The notes: a model not told the origin generated them from the letters alone. A stretch of DNA of 64,000 nt from Dendrolimus kikuchii (GCA_019925095.2 CM034398.1:1994001-2058000), one strand, 5' to 3'; shown: positions 1 through 31,998, numbered from the stretch's first letter. A program made the numbers and translations.

Positions 1-871
1 AAAACAACACACATGGCACTAGATAGGACTATATATAAGTATAGATATAAGGCCAACACTACACATGCACTTCCTCACAACACCAGCATGTAACAGATAC
101 ACTCTACATTAGTATAAGTTTAGTATTAAAATTAGAATAAATTAATATAATAAGTTATTCTTAAGGTACACCACAACATAAAAATCACTAAATTATTGTC
201 ACACACACTAACAAAAATAAACAATAAGCGTGTATGGACTCTAAAATTTTTCATAGAAATTAAGTAGTAAAAAAGGGTACGGAACTCGAGTCCGTAGAGA
301 TAAATAAGAATAAAAAAAAAACCTTGCTAATCGTGTAGCAATAAGTTATAAATTAGACCTACTTATGCAAAACAGAACCAATCCACAAACATGCCAATAT
401 TGGGTTAAGGACGCAGAAGACTTTCAAAATGCACCTTCTATCGACTCAATAAAAATCATAACAAGAAAATATAATATACAATATTCTAAACGTTTTTTTC
501 CAAAATATAGACATATTTATTTGTACGCAAAATTTTAATAAAAGCGGCTTTTTCTCAAAACTGTCAGTATGTGGGTTGGATCCATTTTGCATAAGTAGGT
601 CCAATTATTTCTTCTGATGAGGAAGTTGGGACTGAATCGTTTTGATGTATGTATTTTCATAGAAATTCTGGCAGAGCCCGCCTCAAAGAAGGCTAGTTTG
701 TTAGCCAGCTCATTATTTAACATTTAATATATAAGTTATTGTATGTGTAGGAGATGATGGGGCTGACATGCCTATGTGCCAAAAGCCCCAAAGAAATAAA
801 TTTGTATGTGACATTATACTTTATTCTATGAATGACTTTTATCTCTGTGATTGAGACACCGGCCCTTAGGT

Positions 872-1198
872 ACATACATACATACATACATAACTTCACG
901 CCAGTTCCCTTGCGGGGTAGGCACGAACAACAGAGCGCCATTTAGGCCCATTCTTACACACTTCACTTGCCCTTTTGACATTCATAACTCTTGTCATGCA
1001 CACTCGTCTGTTCTTAAGGCTCCTGACATCACCCTCCGCTAGTACACGATCAATTTGATCATGGAAGGTGTGTCGTGGCCTTCCACGACTTCTGCATCCA
1101 TCCACTTTTGCATTGTATATCTGTTTAGTCATTCTTTCATCATGCATTCTTTCCACATGCCCGAACCGCCGGAGCATTCCTTTCCTTACCTTCACCCC
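872..1198 (-). mobile_element. RTE-type LINE 3' end, 5'-truncated, 10-bp target duplication
   Basis: Read on the minus strand it encodes the end of an RTE reverse transcriptase ([24 protein letters not shown], [25 protein letters not shown]) and ends in a tatgtatg tail. The 10-bp repeat gcccttaggt flanks it at 862-871 and 1199-1208. The rest of 1-1283 is raptor intron with nothing else recognised. Confidence 0.85.
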
Positions 1199-1283
1199 GC
1201 CCTTAGGTGCGGCAATTAATACATTTTGTAACGAATAGTTCATTCAAAAACTAAGATATTGTTCAAAACTCTATACTCCATAG

Positions 1284-20105
<18,822 letters not shown>

Positions 20106-21494
20106 CCCTCACTGTACGCGCTGGCGCTGCCCTTCCACCAGTGACCCATGCCCGTACCGCCCCCAGCCGCGGCGCGCGGGCGCAGCCGGGGAGCGCGGCG
20201 AGCGACCAAGGTTAGCCCCCTCCCCTCCCACCACCACCACCACCTCCAATCTCGTATCCACATGAACACACACACAAAAAAAAAATCACACCGAAAACCG
20301 TTCCAACCGTTTAAGAGGAGTTCAGTGACATAAATACGAACAGAAAAATTTTATATATAAAGATCTCAGTTGACCTCACTGACTAACATCAACGCACAGC
20401 CCAAACTATTGGGGGCTTGAACCGTGATCATGCGAGTTCTTTCTATGCTGTAGGTGGTAAGAAAGAATTTTTGAAAATTCAACCCTCGAGGGGTTTAAAA
20501 CTGTGTAGAAATTTTGCTTAAACTATGACTACTCTTACTCTATGCGAGCGAAGCAGCGAGCAACGGCTAATTATATTTTACATATGCCTCTATTCTACAT
20601 ATCTAGATTATCAGAGCTTATTATTAACTAGTATACCTAACAGCAATATAACATGAAGAAGACAAACGTGGAAACCCCAAGTAATCTCACCGGAACATTC
20701 TGTAATATTTATGTTTGTCTACATGTCCGTTGATATAAGAAACGTCTTATGGTTCACCCAAATGAGCTTGCCCAGAAGCTGCTGCATGGCATCCCACAAA
20801 GGCGCCTAAAACGAGTGCACATTCTCGACCTGGATGCAAAATACGGCTCCAATTAAATGAAAGAAAGCAAATCATTGGATGTTGCCTTTACACATCATCA
20901 AGACAACCAAATCATCTGCTTATGGAACAATTTCCGATCGCAGATAAAAGGACTAATAACAAAAAAAATAATTGACTACTGAATTTTTTTCTGTTTTATT
21001 TAATTAACTAGAGTTTTGCGATGAAAAACCCTAGATAGTCGCTCTATGTTACGTATATACTAATGTAGTTAGCTGTTTTACCTAAAACTTTACTGTTTCT
21101 TGTTACTAAGTTCACTACAGTAACAAAGAAGCGAAGTCCATATAGTGTACACAAGTGCGCAGTGAAACAGAGGCGAGTCGCAGCCAACCCGATTTGAAGT
21201 AATACAATGAATGAGATGTTGTTTACTTTACACAATGTAGGTATTTGTTAGTGAATAGAAAAAGCGCCATCTATTTTGCTAATCCGTATATTTCATGGAA
21301 GCGGCATTATTTGTCGGGATAAAAAGTATCCTAAGTGTTAACTCGGGTTCTCAGCTAGCACTATGTCGAGTTTTATTCATAGACGTTCAGTAGTTTCCAA
21401 AAAAGATGCGATCGCAGCGCCATCTTTTTCGCTATTTTCGTCTATACCACGGAAACAACGTCATCAATCGGGATAAAGAGTATTCTAAGTTACT

Positions 21495-21672
21495 GTTTTT
21501 TTTTTACGCCTATGGACATTTGCAACACCAAAGGTGCTACAAATGCGCTGCTGCTCTCTTAAGGGAGACTGGAACTTGGTCACTAATGCCAGAACACAAC
21601 TCAAGGTTGTTATGGCGACAGACTAAACCAGGGGTGGTAGGAATCTAGTCGGGCAAACGCCCTACCACCTGG
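21495..21672 (-). mobile_element. SINE-like repeat 'S', both ends truncated
   Basis: It starts inside the unit after a T-run (cgcctatggacatttgcaac) and ends at ctaccacctgg, the 5' boundary of the short form. Confidence 0.85.
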
Positions 21673-21929
21673 CAAAATCGAGTGGCTCGGTATCGACTTT
21701 CATTTAAACACGTTTAGTAGTTTTCACGCGATGACAGGAAGACAGACTGACAAAAATGTTAGAAATTTAATTTTCGGAATCAACAGACAGACAGACAAAA
21801 TGTAATTTTCGGAGTCTTCTGGTCCGAATTTTTTCACATTTTTAAACGCCATGTACAAACTGTGGTACCATTTACAGATTTATTATAGTATAGCTTGAAA
21901 ATTTGACCGCCGATATCACTAATCATATT

Positions 21930-22106
21930 ATTTATATTGTAGTGGAACATTTACTAGTCAATAGATAGCGCTGTGCAATAATTGAAGACGCAAACCATTC
22001 CCGACGCGTACAAAGAATATATACAAATTTCCAAAAATAATTGTTGTGCCTAGGCCTGCGAGGCACATTAATAGCCTCGGCCTCGACGAAAGATCTTCCA
22101 AATTGA
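21930..22106 (-). repeat. inverted copy of the 15361-15583 repeat
   Basis: Gtggaacatttactagtcaa, agcgctgtgcaataatt, acaaagaatatatacaaa, gcctaggcctgcgaggc and gaaagatcttcc match the 15361 copy reverse-complemented. Confidence 0.7.
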
Positions 22107-22194
22107 AGTGTTTGTTTCAAATGTCAAAACGACAGTGTTTTATTGAAAATACATATGAAAGTATGTGCGTTATATAAAAAATAAAAAAACCTGT

Positions 22195-22397
22195 GTCTGT
22201 TCCAGCTAATCTTTGAAATGGCTGCACCGATTTTGATGGGACTTTTACTGGCAGAGATAGCTGAAGTTATAAGGAGTAACTTAAGTTACTTTTACTTTAG
22301 AAACAAAAATTGAAACGCCCACGCGCACGCTGCCCTCCGCGCCGCACCGGAAGGCAAATTAAATATCACGCGGACGAAGTCGCGGGTAACAGCTAGT
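22195..22397 (+). repeat. interspersed repeat shared with 8163-8335
   Basis: Same ordered blocks as 8163-8335; the end cgcggacgaagtcgcgggta, acagctagt is better preserved here. Confidence 0.75.
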
Positions 22398-22466
22398 TCC
22401 TAATAATATATAATCTGGTTGGTTATATTGACAGCCCCTAATATCTATATTATATATATATATATG

Positions 22467-22569
22467 TCAAAGAAGCAAGTGTGGTGTGTAAGAATAAGCC
22501 TAAATGTCGTTCTGTTATTCGTGCCTACCCCGCAAGGGAACTGGCGTGAAGTTATGTATGTACGTATAT
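22467..22569 (+). mobile_element. RTE-type LINE 3' end, ~100 bp
   Basis: Caaagaagcaagtgtggtg, ttcgtgcctaccccgcaagg, actggcgtgaagttatgtat: the last codons and tail of the RTE family. A convincing target duplication is not seen. Confidence 0.8.
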
Positions 22570-22585
22570 AAAAGAAAGTCGTGTT

Positions 22586-22866
22586 AGTTACACTATTTAT
22601 AACTCAAGAACGACTGTACCGATTTGGCTGAAAATTGGTGGGGAGGTGGCTTAGAACGAGGAGACGGACATAGGATACTTTTATCCTGTTGGAATCGGTA
22701 GGTGGCGCTGAGATCGGGTTCTAGAATCCTCCTAATCACCTGGAGCGATTTTGTTTTTGTGTGTTTGAGTGAGTTCCCAGATGGTTTAAATCCACAATTG
22801 GACCCGGTAGGTGGCGCTGGGATCGGGTCCTAGATTTTTATTTTTTTAGAGCAGGACAACGTCTGC
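22586..22866 (-). repeat. family G repeat, inverted, with partial internal duplication
   Basis: Ggtaggtggcgctgagatcg and ggtaggtggcgctgggatcg occur about 112 bp apart, both reverse-complement related to 12181-12350. Confidence 0.6.
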
Positions 22867-23400
22867 TGAGGCCACTAGTTATACATAATTATATTTCTAA
22901 GTTATATAAAGTTGTCAGGACGAGATTGCTTTACGCAATAGACTCCATTTTATACTAGCTCATAGTATTTTAATAATGACGGCGGTGAAATATACTCTTG
23001 TAATTCGTTTTTAACAGTGTTTTTCTTTGTTGTATTATTTAAATAATGTCATGTAACTATTGGTCAATTTGTTAAGCTGTTGAAACAATATAGTGGGTTT
23101 CTCTTTATTGTATTAGTGCACGTTAAAGAGTATTGTATTTGAAAGAAGGAAAGGAAAGAAAGAAATACAAAAAAAATATTTAGAACTACATACAAACCAA
23201 AACATACTTATAAATAAGACAACACAACTGTGAAATGAAGTTCTGAATCGGTCCTAACCCAGCATGATGCTGATCCACTCGACCAGCGCTGGTCTTCCGC
23301 TAGGGCCGTTACAGGGACTCACGGATAGACAAAACCTACTTCCTATATCATAAATCTTTAATTTCGTTCTAAATAATTAATACAATTTGTTTATTTTCAG

Positions 23401-23600
23401 ATACATCACTCAAAGGCGGATAAACGTAAGCAATAGACAAACATACGATAGCTGTGCATTATGTTATACGTAGATAGAACAGTTTGAAGTGAGTTTTTTT
23501 ATTTCTTCGCAAGAATCCGGCGAATAGAGACGCGTTGATTTGTTTTTTTACAATGAGACCGGACGTGTATAGTCAATAAATGGTTGTATATGTTTGAAGA
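23401..23600 (+). other. possible raptor 3' UTR exon with poly(A) signal
   Basis: A strong acceptor (tttgtttattttcag, ending at 23400) precedes non-coding sequence with AATAAA at 23575-23580 and a GT-rich stretch after it. A weak donor (aag then gttagc) lies at 20211, where the GC-rich 3' UTR stops. Splicing of 20211-23400 would place an intron in the raptor 3' UTR. No RNA evidence is available; an unspliced 3' UTR is equally possible. Confidence 0.25.
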
Positions 23601-24237
23601 AAATTCAAAAATGGCTATTATTAAGGTTATTTATTGAACGTATGTATGTCATTATCAACTTGCTCTTAAATATCTCGTAACCTCATGATATATCTATGAG
23701 GATTGCAGCTGTCGCCGTAAGTTGTTTGCCATCGCAATGTTGTATGGCAATCAACTCACGTGTGTATTTTTTAAGAAACAAATATCTAATCAAATGTTAG
23801 AATAAAACTTGTCTTAAGCATTTAAATATCTAGTATAAACCATCACAATTAACAAAACAGTCTTGTCGTTTTAAGATATTTCGAGATTTACTCAGAATGT
23901 AGTTAATATTTAAATGGTGACATGTGTACAGTGCCGCCGCCAAGAGAAAAGTATCGTTATTAGATGGAACTGTTTTACCGACAATGATTTTTTAATGAAT
24001 TTAAACTAATGGTTTATATCACAAATAATGATAAATCGCCTCTTTGCTCCAATAAAGTGATAAGTCCGACAAATCATGTATAAATTATATTTAATAATTA
24101 TTTTATATTTACAAAAAACGTGGTATTTTCTATAATAAAATATAGATTGACAGTAAACAACGTTATTCGTTTTGATTATTTTTTGAAAGTTAAAATAACT
24201 GTCCTCTTGAATTTAAATTTTCAAGATAACACATTGG

Positions 24238-24853
24238 ACGCGTTCCTTTAGTATCTCACAATGCCCAAAATACTCGCGACTGTCGTTCCACAAGGCGACC
24301 GGGGTCGTTATGGTCGTGGCGAAAACGTCACTAAGACGTCATCATTTTCGATCACACAGGGCTGACAACGACCTATGTCGATTTTTTTTTTTAAGTTTAT
24401 GGCTTGGCAACTAGGCCTTTAAGCCAGGCGCAGTTGTATTGTAGGCTACAATCCACACCATTCAACGGAGTTCTTGTGAAAACTCAAAAGGCCACATTTG
24501 ACTATACAGTTCACATTTCTCACAAAACACATAATGACTACTCAAAAACTATCAATATCCTACAACTATTGTTCATTTAAGAGTAATTTTACACATTTTT
24601 AGAAAATAAACCTGCACAGCACAACGTCCCCTTTCGGTTGGGCGTTGACCACAGAGCATTAATTCTCACTGTCTCTTAACATTGAAAGAGGCGCGATTTT
24701 CAAATCAACCAATGACATGCGTGTATTTCGTCGTTCATGACATCAACGCCCCATAATCCGTTCCACTAGAGTTTATGAACGTCTGCAAGCAAGTGGAACG
24801 GAGAATACCGCGGTCGTGAACGTGGTCGTTGTGAGTCCCTTCCGGACCGTAGC
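24238..24853. mobile_element. family B MITE interrupted by a family A retroposon
   Basis: Left part 24238-24381 (gcgttcc, ctcacaatgcccaaaat, gtggcgaaaacgtcact, tcgatcacac) and right part 24639-24853 (gggcgttgacc, caaccaatgacat, gcaagcaagtggaacg, gtggtcgttgtgag) match family B copies at 41468 and 60300, which are continuous across this point. Confidence 0.8.
24382..24638 (-). mobile_element. A-tailed retroposon, family A, nested in a MITE
   Basis: The T-run at 24382-24392, then ggcttggcaactaggcct and gtagcctacaat through to ctgcacagcacaacgtcccc: family A reverse-complemented. Confidence 0.85.
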
Positions 24854-27800
24854 TATTATTGAAGCTAATAGGCGAAATATTATTTTCTATTAAATGTGTG
24901 TCTCTTATGACGATTTTGATTACAGTTTACTTCCAGCCAACTCAAATTTATTAATTATTGTTTAAGGTTTGTGTAACTATATTACATGCGAGACTTTTCT
25001 TTACATGGCAACACACATTTTTAGCATTACTGTGTCTATTTACCCGAATGTGTCTGAAATTGAAATTATGTATATTATATATTGGGAATTAAATGAATGA
25101 AGTGTTTGGAACAGGGTTGCGTAGGTTGAATTGGAAAGACGAGTTCTAGTTACCACTAGGAATGTAGGATTGTTGTAAATTGTCTATTTAGAGTCGCTAA
25201 TTATATTTTATAAAATTCTAAAGTTAGTTCGGGCTATTTCCGAGATGGTTAACCATATAATATTAAAATGTAAACATTGCTTCTTCTGATTAAAATGTAT
25301 TGTTGGCAAAATTTAGCTTTAAAATAGTTAAGGGCGTAGAGAACCGCGAAGAATATACCTTTGAAATATACTATAATAATCACAAAATAAAAGGCCCGAT
25401 TTGACACTTAAGAATGTCTATAGAACGTAACTTTGAATGAAATCAATAAAACTGTAAGCAAATAACAATTAATTTATTTCGTTGATAATATAGATTTCTT
25501 TTACTGGTGCGTTAATGTAGCGTTATAAAACATATTTCAATCATTATTTTTCTCCAAATAACGAAATAACATGGAATTTTTTAATTGATCTGTTATGTCA
25601 TATTAGTCTATGACGGAAGTCCCAAAAACAATTACGTACTAAGGCATCTTATTGTTAATTTTGGTGTTGCTACCAAAGGGTTGTTGCAGTTCATTAACTC
25701 AATTCAATTCAGGAATAAACTATATACATATTAATTCCAAAATTTACATTATTTATGTATTTATACTAAAACAACTACATAATTGTACATATATGTATTG
25801 GAAACAAAAACGATTGAATAAATATATATTATGCGGTTGAAACCATAAAATTTTCAACGTATTAATTGTGGTGCGTGATAAACGCAGCACACGAAAGTGT
25901 GGGACAAGACTTCCGCGCTTCATATCGATTTTGTGAGGTGTTTATGTGACACAAAAAGTAATTTTAACTTAAAATAAATCAAAGGATTACGAAATCATAT
26001 AATTTTAAATCGATTGCTCGTGATAATCGGTTAAATTGGTTAACGATTTGGATGTTTCATTCCCTAAATATGTTGTAATGAGAAATGTCAAATCGGGCTT
26101 TTTATTTCGTGATTATTATAATTTACTTACTGTTAGTATTTGTAACCAATAACTAGCTTGAGTTTAGGGGCTAATTTGATGGAAATTATTTTGTAGATTG
26201 AATCATTATTGTAAAATCTACGTATATAGGAAGATTATGGATAATTCTGCTAATGTCCCGCCGCACTTATAATTATTAATATTAATATTACTCGTAGCTA
26301 TAAATAATGGATTTGAATGTTAGAGTTCGTAAACTATACTGTAAACGGGAAGTTCCAATTCTTTAATTTGTCCTTAGTCATTTGTTAAGGCAATATGTCT
26401 TAATATTTGACATGAAAGTCTTTTTGTCATTATAATAGTAGTAGTGTGCTGGCAAGAGGCGAGTAAAAATTATGCAATTTTGAATTTCAGTCTTTACCTC
26501 ATAATCATTACAAACGATCGTATCGTAAGTAGCACGTCACGTATATAGTGTTCAACGAGGTGCTACAAGACTTAGCACTTAATATTTAAATTGTAACATT
26601 AAATTATTAGAATGCTATATGCAGTGTATCATGTGTTTATTGACTCTCAATCAAGTTGTATTAAAAACATGTAAGAATATAACGGAGATTAGATCACTGT
26701 GGGCTGAAATACTTCTATAAATGGTAAAATATTGAATTAAACAAACTGAAAAAAAACAGGACTGCCCATTTTAGATCACTGCGGCGTCTTTTTTTCATTT
26801 CCTCGATAGCGAAAATTTTAAATAATTACTTCAATAAAATATTGTGCTATTACGGTCAAGCCCTTATGATACTGTTTGGCTCTGTGCTGTTTTACCGGCT
26901 CTTGTCTCTGTGCTGTTTTACCGACTCTTGTCTGTGCTGTTTTACCGACTCTTGTTTCGTTCCTACTATTTGGTAGATACTGTTTTCCCGTGACACTTAG
27001 TAACTATGTATGTATAGCGCGTATTCGTGGAAGTAATTTATACACATTTAACAAATACTTAATCTGGCTTCTTGTTTTGTTTTCCGCTGGAAAGTTTTAT
27101 CGGAGGAGATACTTCTGTGGCTGTTTATTAATTAAAGTTAACGCCTTGATATATATTTCATTTTAAATGAGTAAATTAATGTGCTGAATATATTCCCCAG
27201 CGCCTGTCATCTTATAGTTGTGTAGTTAAATATACTAATCATACTTTACCGTGTTGTAAAACTGATATTTTAGTTTACGTCGGAACGTTTTGTGCGATGA
27301 GCAGTTTCTTTTTTGTTGTTGTTGTTAGCGATCGATATGAAATGATAATTTTTTTTGTGATTAATGGATTCTTAAGTTCCTAAAACTAAAAATAATTGCT
27401 AGATGCCATTTTTTTTTAAATATTATATCAATATAGTAATGATTACTCGTAATAGTGTTTTGTTTATTTACGCTACGTAATAAGGTAATATTTGTGTTCG
27501 TTATATTATTATTGTAGTTTTTAATAATTTTTTAAAATATAATTAAGTAAGTTTATTTGCATGTTTGTAGGGAACGATTGCTATATAAAACTTTTTGACC
27601 GCATTTTAGGGTAACTTTGTGTGGTTTATAACTGAAAATTACAGGTGACAAGTGAACGATAGGTTGTCTTTGGTACTCAAAATTGCTCATTGATTTTGAC
27701 GGTCTAAATTTTATATTATTTTTTTCCACAAGCTGCCATCAAAATTGCCGCGCCAAAACCGAGAGAATTATATCGTCTCTTTTCATTCTAATACAAACTC

Positions 27801-28115
27801 TATGTAGTTAGAGGGAGAAAGCATCAGTTTCAACGTTCATCTCGATTATCTGTATTTGACCACAAATTTGTGGGAGTTCCCAATGAGCCGTGTGTGACAC
27901 GGTTCGGCAACAAATTTATGGCGGTTACGTCTTACAAGTTAAATAAATAAATCGGCGGACGAAATGAATCATCCAGGTCATGGGTTCGATTCTCAGCGTG
28001 TTAAAGGAGACTGGGAGTTATGGATTTAAAAAAAAGTTATATTATTCCATTGCCCTAAATCCTATCTGGATGACGAGAAATCTTAAAAATAAGGTCAAAT
28101 AAAATAAGTTATCGA

Positions 28116-28330
28116 TAACTAGCTGCGCCTCGCGGTTTCACCCGCGTGGTGATGGAAACTTGTGATAATGATGGTAGATCCTTATAAATTATAGCCTATG
28201 TGTTATTCTGATGTGTAAGCTATATTATTGTAAAGTTTCATCAAAATCCATTTAGTAGTTTTTGCGTGAAAGAGTAACAAACATACATCCATATTCACAA
28301 ACTTTCGCGTTTATAATATCAGCAGGATCA
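28116..28330 (+). repeat. interspersed repeat with ctagctg/ataatat ends
   Basis: Aactagctgcgcctcgcggt, tcacccgcgtgg, ttcatcaaaatccattta, gtagtttttgcgtgaaagag, tataatatcagcagga: the common layout of lepidopteran repeats with a degenerate coding-independent body. Similar ends occur at 18626 and 37353. Confidence 0.5.
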
Positions 28331-28410
28331 TTATCGATTCGTGTGAATGAATTTAAACAATCAATATATGAAAACACTACACCACACGGTTAATTCATTC
28401 AAGCGACTTT

Positions 28411-28634
28411 TGTGGTTGAGCGGGCTAAATCATAGCCGGCCGAACTCGATGGAACGCAGAGGCTCCGGGTTCGATTCCCGGCATGGTAAATTTCGAACTT
28501 TATATTATTTACTATGGTCTGGGTATGTGGGATCGGATATCACCCATAACACAAGCGTAACTTGCATAGCTTGGAGATTTACCTATCTCTATGATATGAT
28601 ATGTCTGCCGATTATTATTATTATTATTATTATT
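28411..28634 (+). mobile_element. tRNA-derived SINE, intact B box
   Basis: The head tgtggttgagcgggctaaa resembles a tRNA A-box region; B box ggttcgattcc is at 28468-28478. The body (tttactatggtctgggt, cataacacaagcgtaactt) leads to an ATT run. It is not a functional tRNA gene: no cloverleaf closes and the body continues as repeat. Confidence 0.85.
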
Positions 28635-29282
28635 CAAAATTATAAAAAAAATATTAACGTGATAAAAATAAATCTTAAAATCACTCTCATCATTTTACAG
28701 TGCGGGCCCAAGAAATTATGAAAGCATATCCGTCTCCTTTCGTAAACGTACCTACCTACCCTCATTTACTCATAGACTGGGTGTTATTAAGACCGATCGC
28801 AAAGTTTTCCTTTGTATAATACTAAAGAATAACAAGCCCAACTTAATTAGCTTTAGTGTATAAATATAATGTATGTTTGTCTGGTAATATCTATATATTG
28901 ATTTAGCGGTCAAAAAGTTTATAGGAACTACGATTCTTTACCGATAATATGAATGAAACGATTTAAAATGGTAGCTATAGTTTTAAGTATATTAAGCCGA
29001 GGGATATGTCGATTTCGCGTACGCAACGTGTGCAACGTCATATCACGTTCATTTGTTCTTTATTCATAAACGAAAGTGGATGGGGTAGTACATTCTAGTT
29101 TCCTGCCCACTTAGCAAACAAGCGCCATGATATCGTCGGCGTTGTTGCAGGGACCTTGGGACTACGTGGTTTTTTTACACTAGTTACGTGTAGCTTATAA
29201 CAAAATTTTGACAAAAAAAATTAAAAAAAAAAATTTACACTGTTCTGCACTGACGCCAACGATATCTTGTTCTGCAATATGT

Positions 29283-30396
29283 AATCTAGTAATTTATAAT
29301 TCTATAAATTACTGTGTAATATGTGCATAGTAATTTATATTTCTATAAATTACTGTGTAATATGGAGTACATTGTAATTTATAATTCTATAAATTGCCGT
29401 GTAATATGTGCATAGTAATTTATATTTCTATAAATTACTGTGTAATATGTACATAGTAATTTATAATTCTGTAAATTACTATGTAATATGTAGTATATAG
29501 TAATTTATAATTCTATAAATTACCGTGTAATATGTACATAGTAATTTATATTTCTATAAATTACTGTGTAATATGTGCATAGTAATTTATAATTCTGTAA
29601 ATTACTATGTAATATGTAGTATATAGTAATTTATAATTTTATAAATTACCGTGTAATATGTACATAGTAATTTATATTTCTATAAATTACTGTGTAATAT
29701 GTGCATAGTAATTTATAATTCTATAAATTACCGTGTAATATGTACATAGTAATTTATAATTCTATAAATTACCGTGTAATATGTACATAGTAATTTATAT
29801 TTCTATAAATTACCGTGTAATATGTACATAGTAATTTATATTTCTATAAATTACTGTGTAATATGTGCATAGTAATTTATATTTCTATAAATTACTGTGT
29901 AATATGGAGTACATTGTAATTTATATTTCTATAAATTACCGTGTAATATGTACATAGTAATTTATATTTCTATAAATTACTGTGTAATATGTGCATAGTA
30001 ATTTATAATTCTATAAATTACTATGTAATATGTACATAGTAATTTATAATTCTGTAAATTACTATGTAATATGTAGTATATAGTAATTTATAATTCTATA
30101 AATTACCGTGTAATATGTACATAGTAATTTATATTTCTATAAATTACTGTGTAATATGTGCATAGTAATTTATAATTCTATAAATTACTATGTAATATGT
30201 ACATAGTAATTTATAATTCTGTAAATTACTATGTAATATGTAGTATATAGTAATTTATAATTCTATAAATTACCGTGTAATATGTACATAGTAATTTATA
30301 TTTCTATAAATTACTGTGTAATATGTGCATAGTAATTTATAATTCTATAAATTACTGTGTAATATGTACACAGATAATTCCATAAATCACTGTGTA
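29283..30396. repeat. satellite-like array of 41-bp self-complementary units, ~27 copies
   Basis: Each unit contains gtaatttata, a ttct or ttctg centre and tataaattac, then gtgtaatatgtgcat (or tacat; a gtagtatat variant is 2 bp longer). The gtaatttata/tataaattac arms pair, so each unit can form a hairpin. Variants alternate in higher-order blocks. Confidence 0.93.
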
Positions 30397-30530
30397 CATA
30401 TTTTTTTACGCTAGAATTACTTATGATAAAATGAGGCTGCAGTCCCTCTGACGCAGGCCTAGTGTCTAGCTCTGGACTTCTTTGGAAGTCTATTGCTATT
30501 TTGCAATAAATATTTAATAAAGACTTTTAG

Positions 30531-30740
30531 TTGTCGTATTGTCATTATATGGCGATGAGGCGGTTTAGGCATTTAGAGAGAATGAATGAAAGCAGAATCA
30601 TGAAACAAATATATGACAGCAGAGGTGGTAGAGTCGGTGCCGGTCGACCGCGACATACTCACCATCATCAAATTGAAGAGAGGTCATGTGAAAAGCACTT
30701 TAAACAAGCGTGTATGTATGAAAAGATTATAGAGAGTTGA
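30531..30740 (+). mobile_element. diverged RTE LINE fragment
   Basis: The translation MRRFRHLERMNESRIMKQIY and GRVGAGRPRHTHHHQIE follows the RTE C-terminal motif FGHxERM...QIY...GRGRPR, but the end is degraded. Confidence 0.7.
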
Positions 30741-30757
30741 TGAAGCGAAAAGTGTTT

Positions 30758-31064
30758 ATCCGTGAGGAACGGAGAAAGAATACAATTTCCTATAGCCGGG
30801 CGGCCTGTCGTAAGAGGCGATAAATAACCCACCGCCAGGTGGTAGGGCATTTGCTCTACTGGATGGCTACCACCCCTAGTCTAAAGTATGTCGCCATAAC
30901 AACCTAGAGTTGTGTTCCGGCATTAGAGACCAGGTTCCAGTCTCCCTTAAGAGAGCAGCAGCGCATTTGTAGCAACTTTGGTGTTGCAAATGTCCATAGG
31001 CGATGGTAACCGCTTTCCATCAAGTGGGCCGTCGGCTCTGCTGATCTCCTGCAATAAAAAAAAA
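30758..31064 (+). mobile_element. SINE-like repeat 'S' (long form)
   Basis: Atccgtgaggaacggagaaa, gaatacaatttcc, cgggcggcctgtcgtaag through to tctcctgcaataaaaaaaaa. It is inserted right after the RTE fragment. Confidence 0.9.
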
Positions 31065-31673
31065 GGATAGTAGCAGGTGGAAATCCATCGTCTCTGCCTA
31101 ACCCTACACCAATGGGAAACAGGTATGTATGTATGATACAAAATTAAAATTTTGTCTTATGGCCAGCCCTATATATTACTTACAATCGGTTGAATTTTTA
31201 CATTACTTGTACGGAGCTTATGTGAAATTTTAACCGATATAAGAACCGGACATTAGACTCTCATGTCTTAAGTGATGACGTTGACTTGACTGTTATCGTT
31301 TCATACGTTGCGTACACGTGACCAGTGTGTGTGTGTAGTAAATTGTCAGCATTTAATTGTAATCGTATCAGTGCAATTAGTTGATAAATTAGAATTGATT
31401 TTGAATGAACAAAATAATAAGAATTGTAATTTTTAAGTTACTTTAAAAAAGAGGTTGTTATATTATTTTGACGTGTATTTACCGTTAATTGTAATAGACT
31501 GCATTTAATTTTACGTTCACTCTTGGCGTCAGTTTGTTACGCAGCAGGCAAGTGGCCATATAAAAGTGTTACTGCGCAGCCTGCGAGAGGCGTTCTCGTT
31601 GGCAATATAGGTTTTGCCAAATTACTATCAGTGAGACGCGGCTGCATCTATCACGTTATACTATTATAATGAA
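31065..31673. other. no gene seen
   Basis: AT-rich unique-looking sequence. A block at 31500-31640 is less AT-rich, but no open frame or family is recognised. Confidence 0.4.
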
Positions 31674-31820
31674 CTAGCTGATACCCGCCCGCTTCGCGTG
31701 CCGCAAAATCCGTTCTTAGCTGACCTCTACTTGGCGAAAGGAAGGTCGATGCCAAATTTCAAGTCTATAAGTATTATAGTTCCTGAGATATCGTGATGAG
31801 TCACTTATATACATGGATTT

Positions 31821-31823
<3 letters not shown>
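31674..31823 (+). repeat. repeat joined to a TA tract (inverted relative to 17247)
   Basis: Aactagctgatacccgcccg, cttcgcgtgccgcaaaatcc and tcctgagatatcgtgatga match the 17247-17400 repeat reverse-complemented. Confidence 0.85.
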
Positions 31824-31915
<92 letters not shown>

Positions 31916-31916
31916 G

Positions 31917-31997
<81 letters not shown>
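31824..31997. repeat. compound microsatellite: TA, then GT, GTGC and GT
   Basis: About 50 bp of TA, 40 bp of GT, a ggtg break, 11 or so gtgc units and a final GT run. Confidence 0.97.

Positions 31998-31998
<1 letters not shown>

Larger units (their letters stand above)
23601..28110. other. gene-poor AT-rich stretch apart from the MITE at 24238-24853
   Basis: No coding region with recognisable protein similarity is visible. A three-copy ~26-bp tandem repeat (ctgttttaccgactcttg) lies at 26881-26957. Short open frames here look random. Confidence 0.5.

Noticed and set aside
28411..28482. tRNA gene
   Set aside because: It has A- and B-box-like sequences but no closing acceptor stem, and is collinear with dispersed SINE copies at 1768 and 36168.
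29283..30396. CRISPR-like array with palindromic repeats
   Set aside because: The whole 41-bp unit repeats, with no variable spacer; satellite-type DNA in an animal genome.
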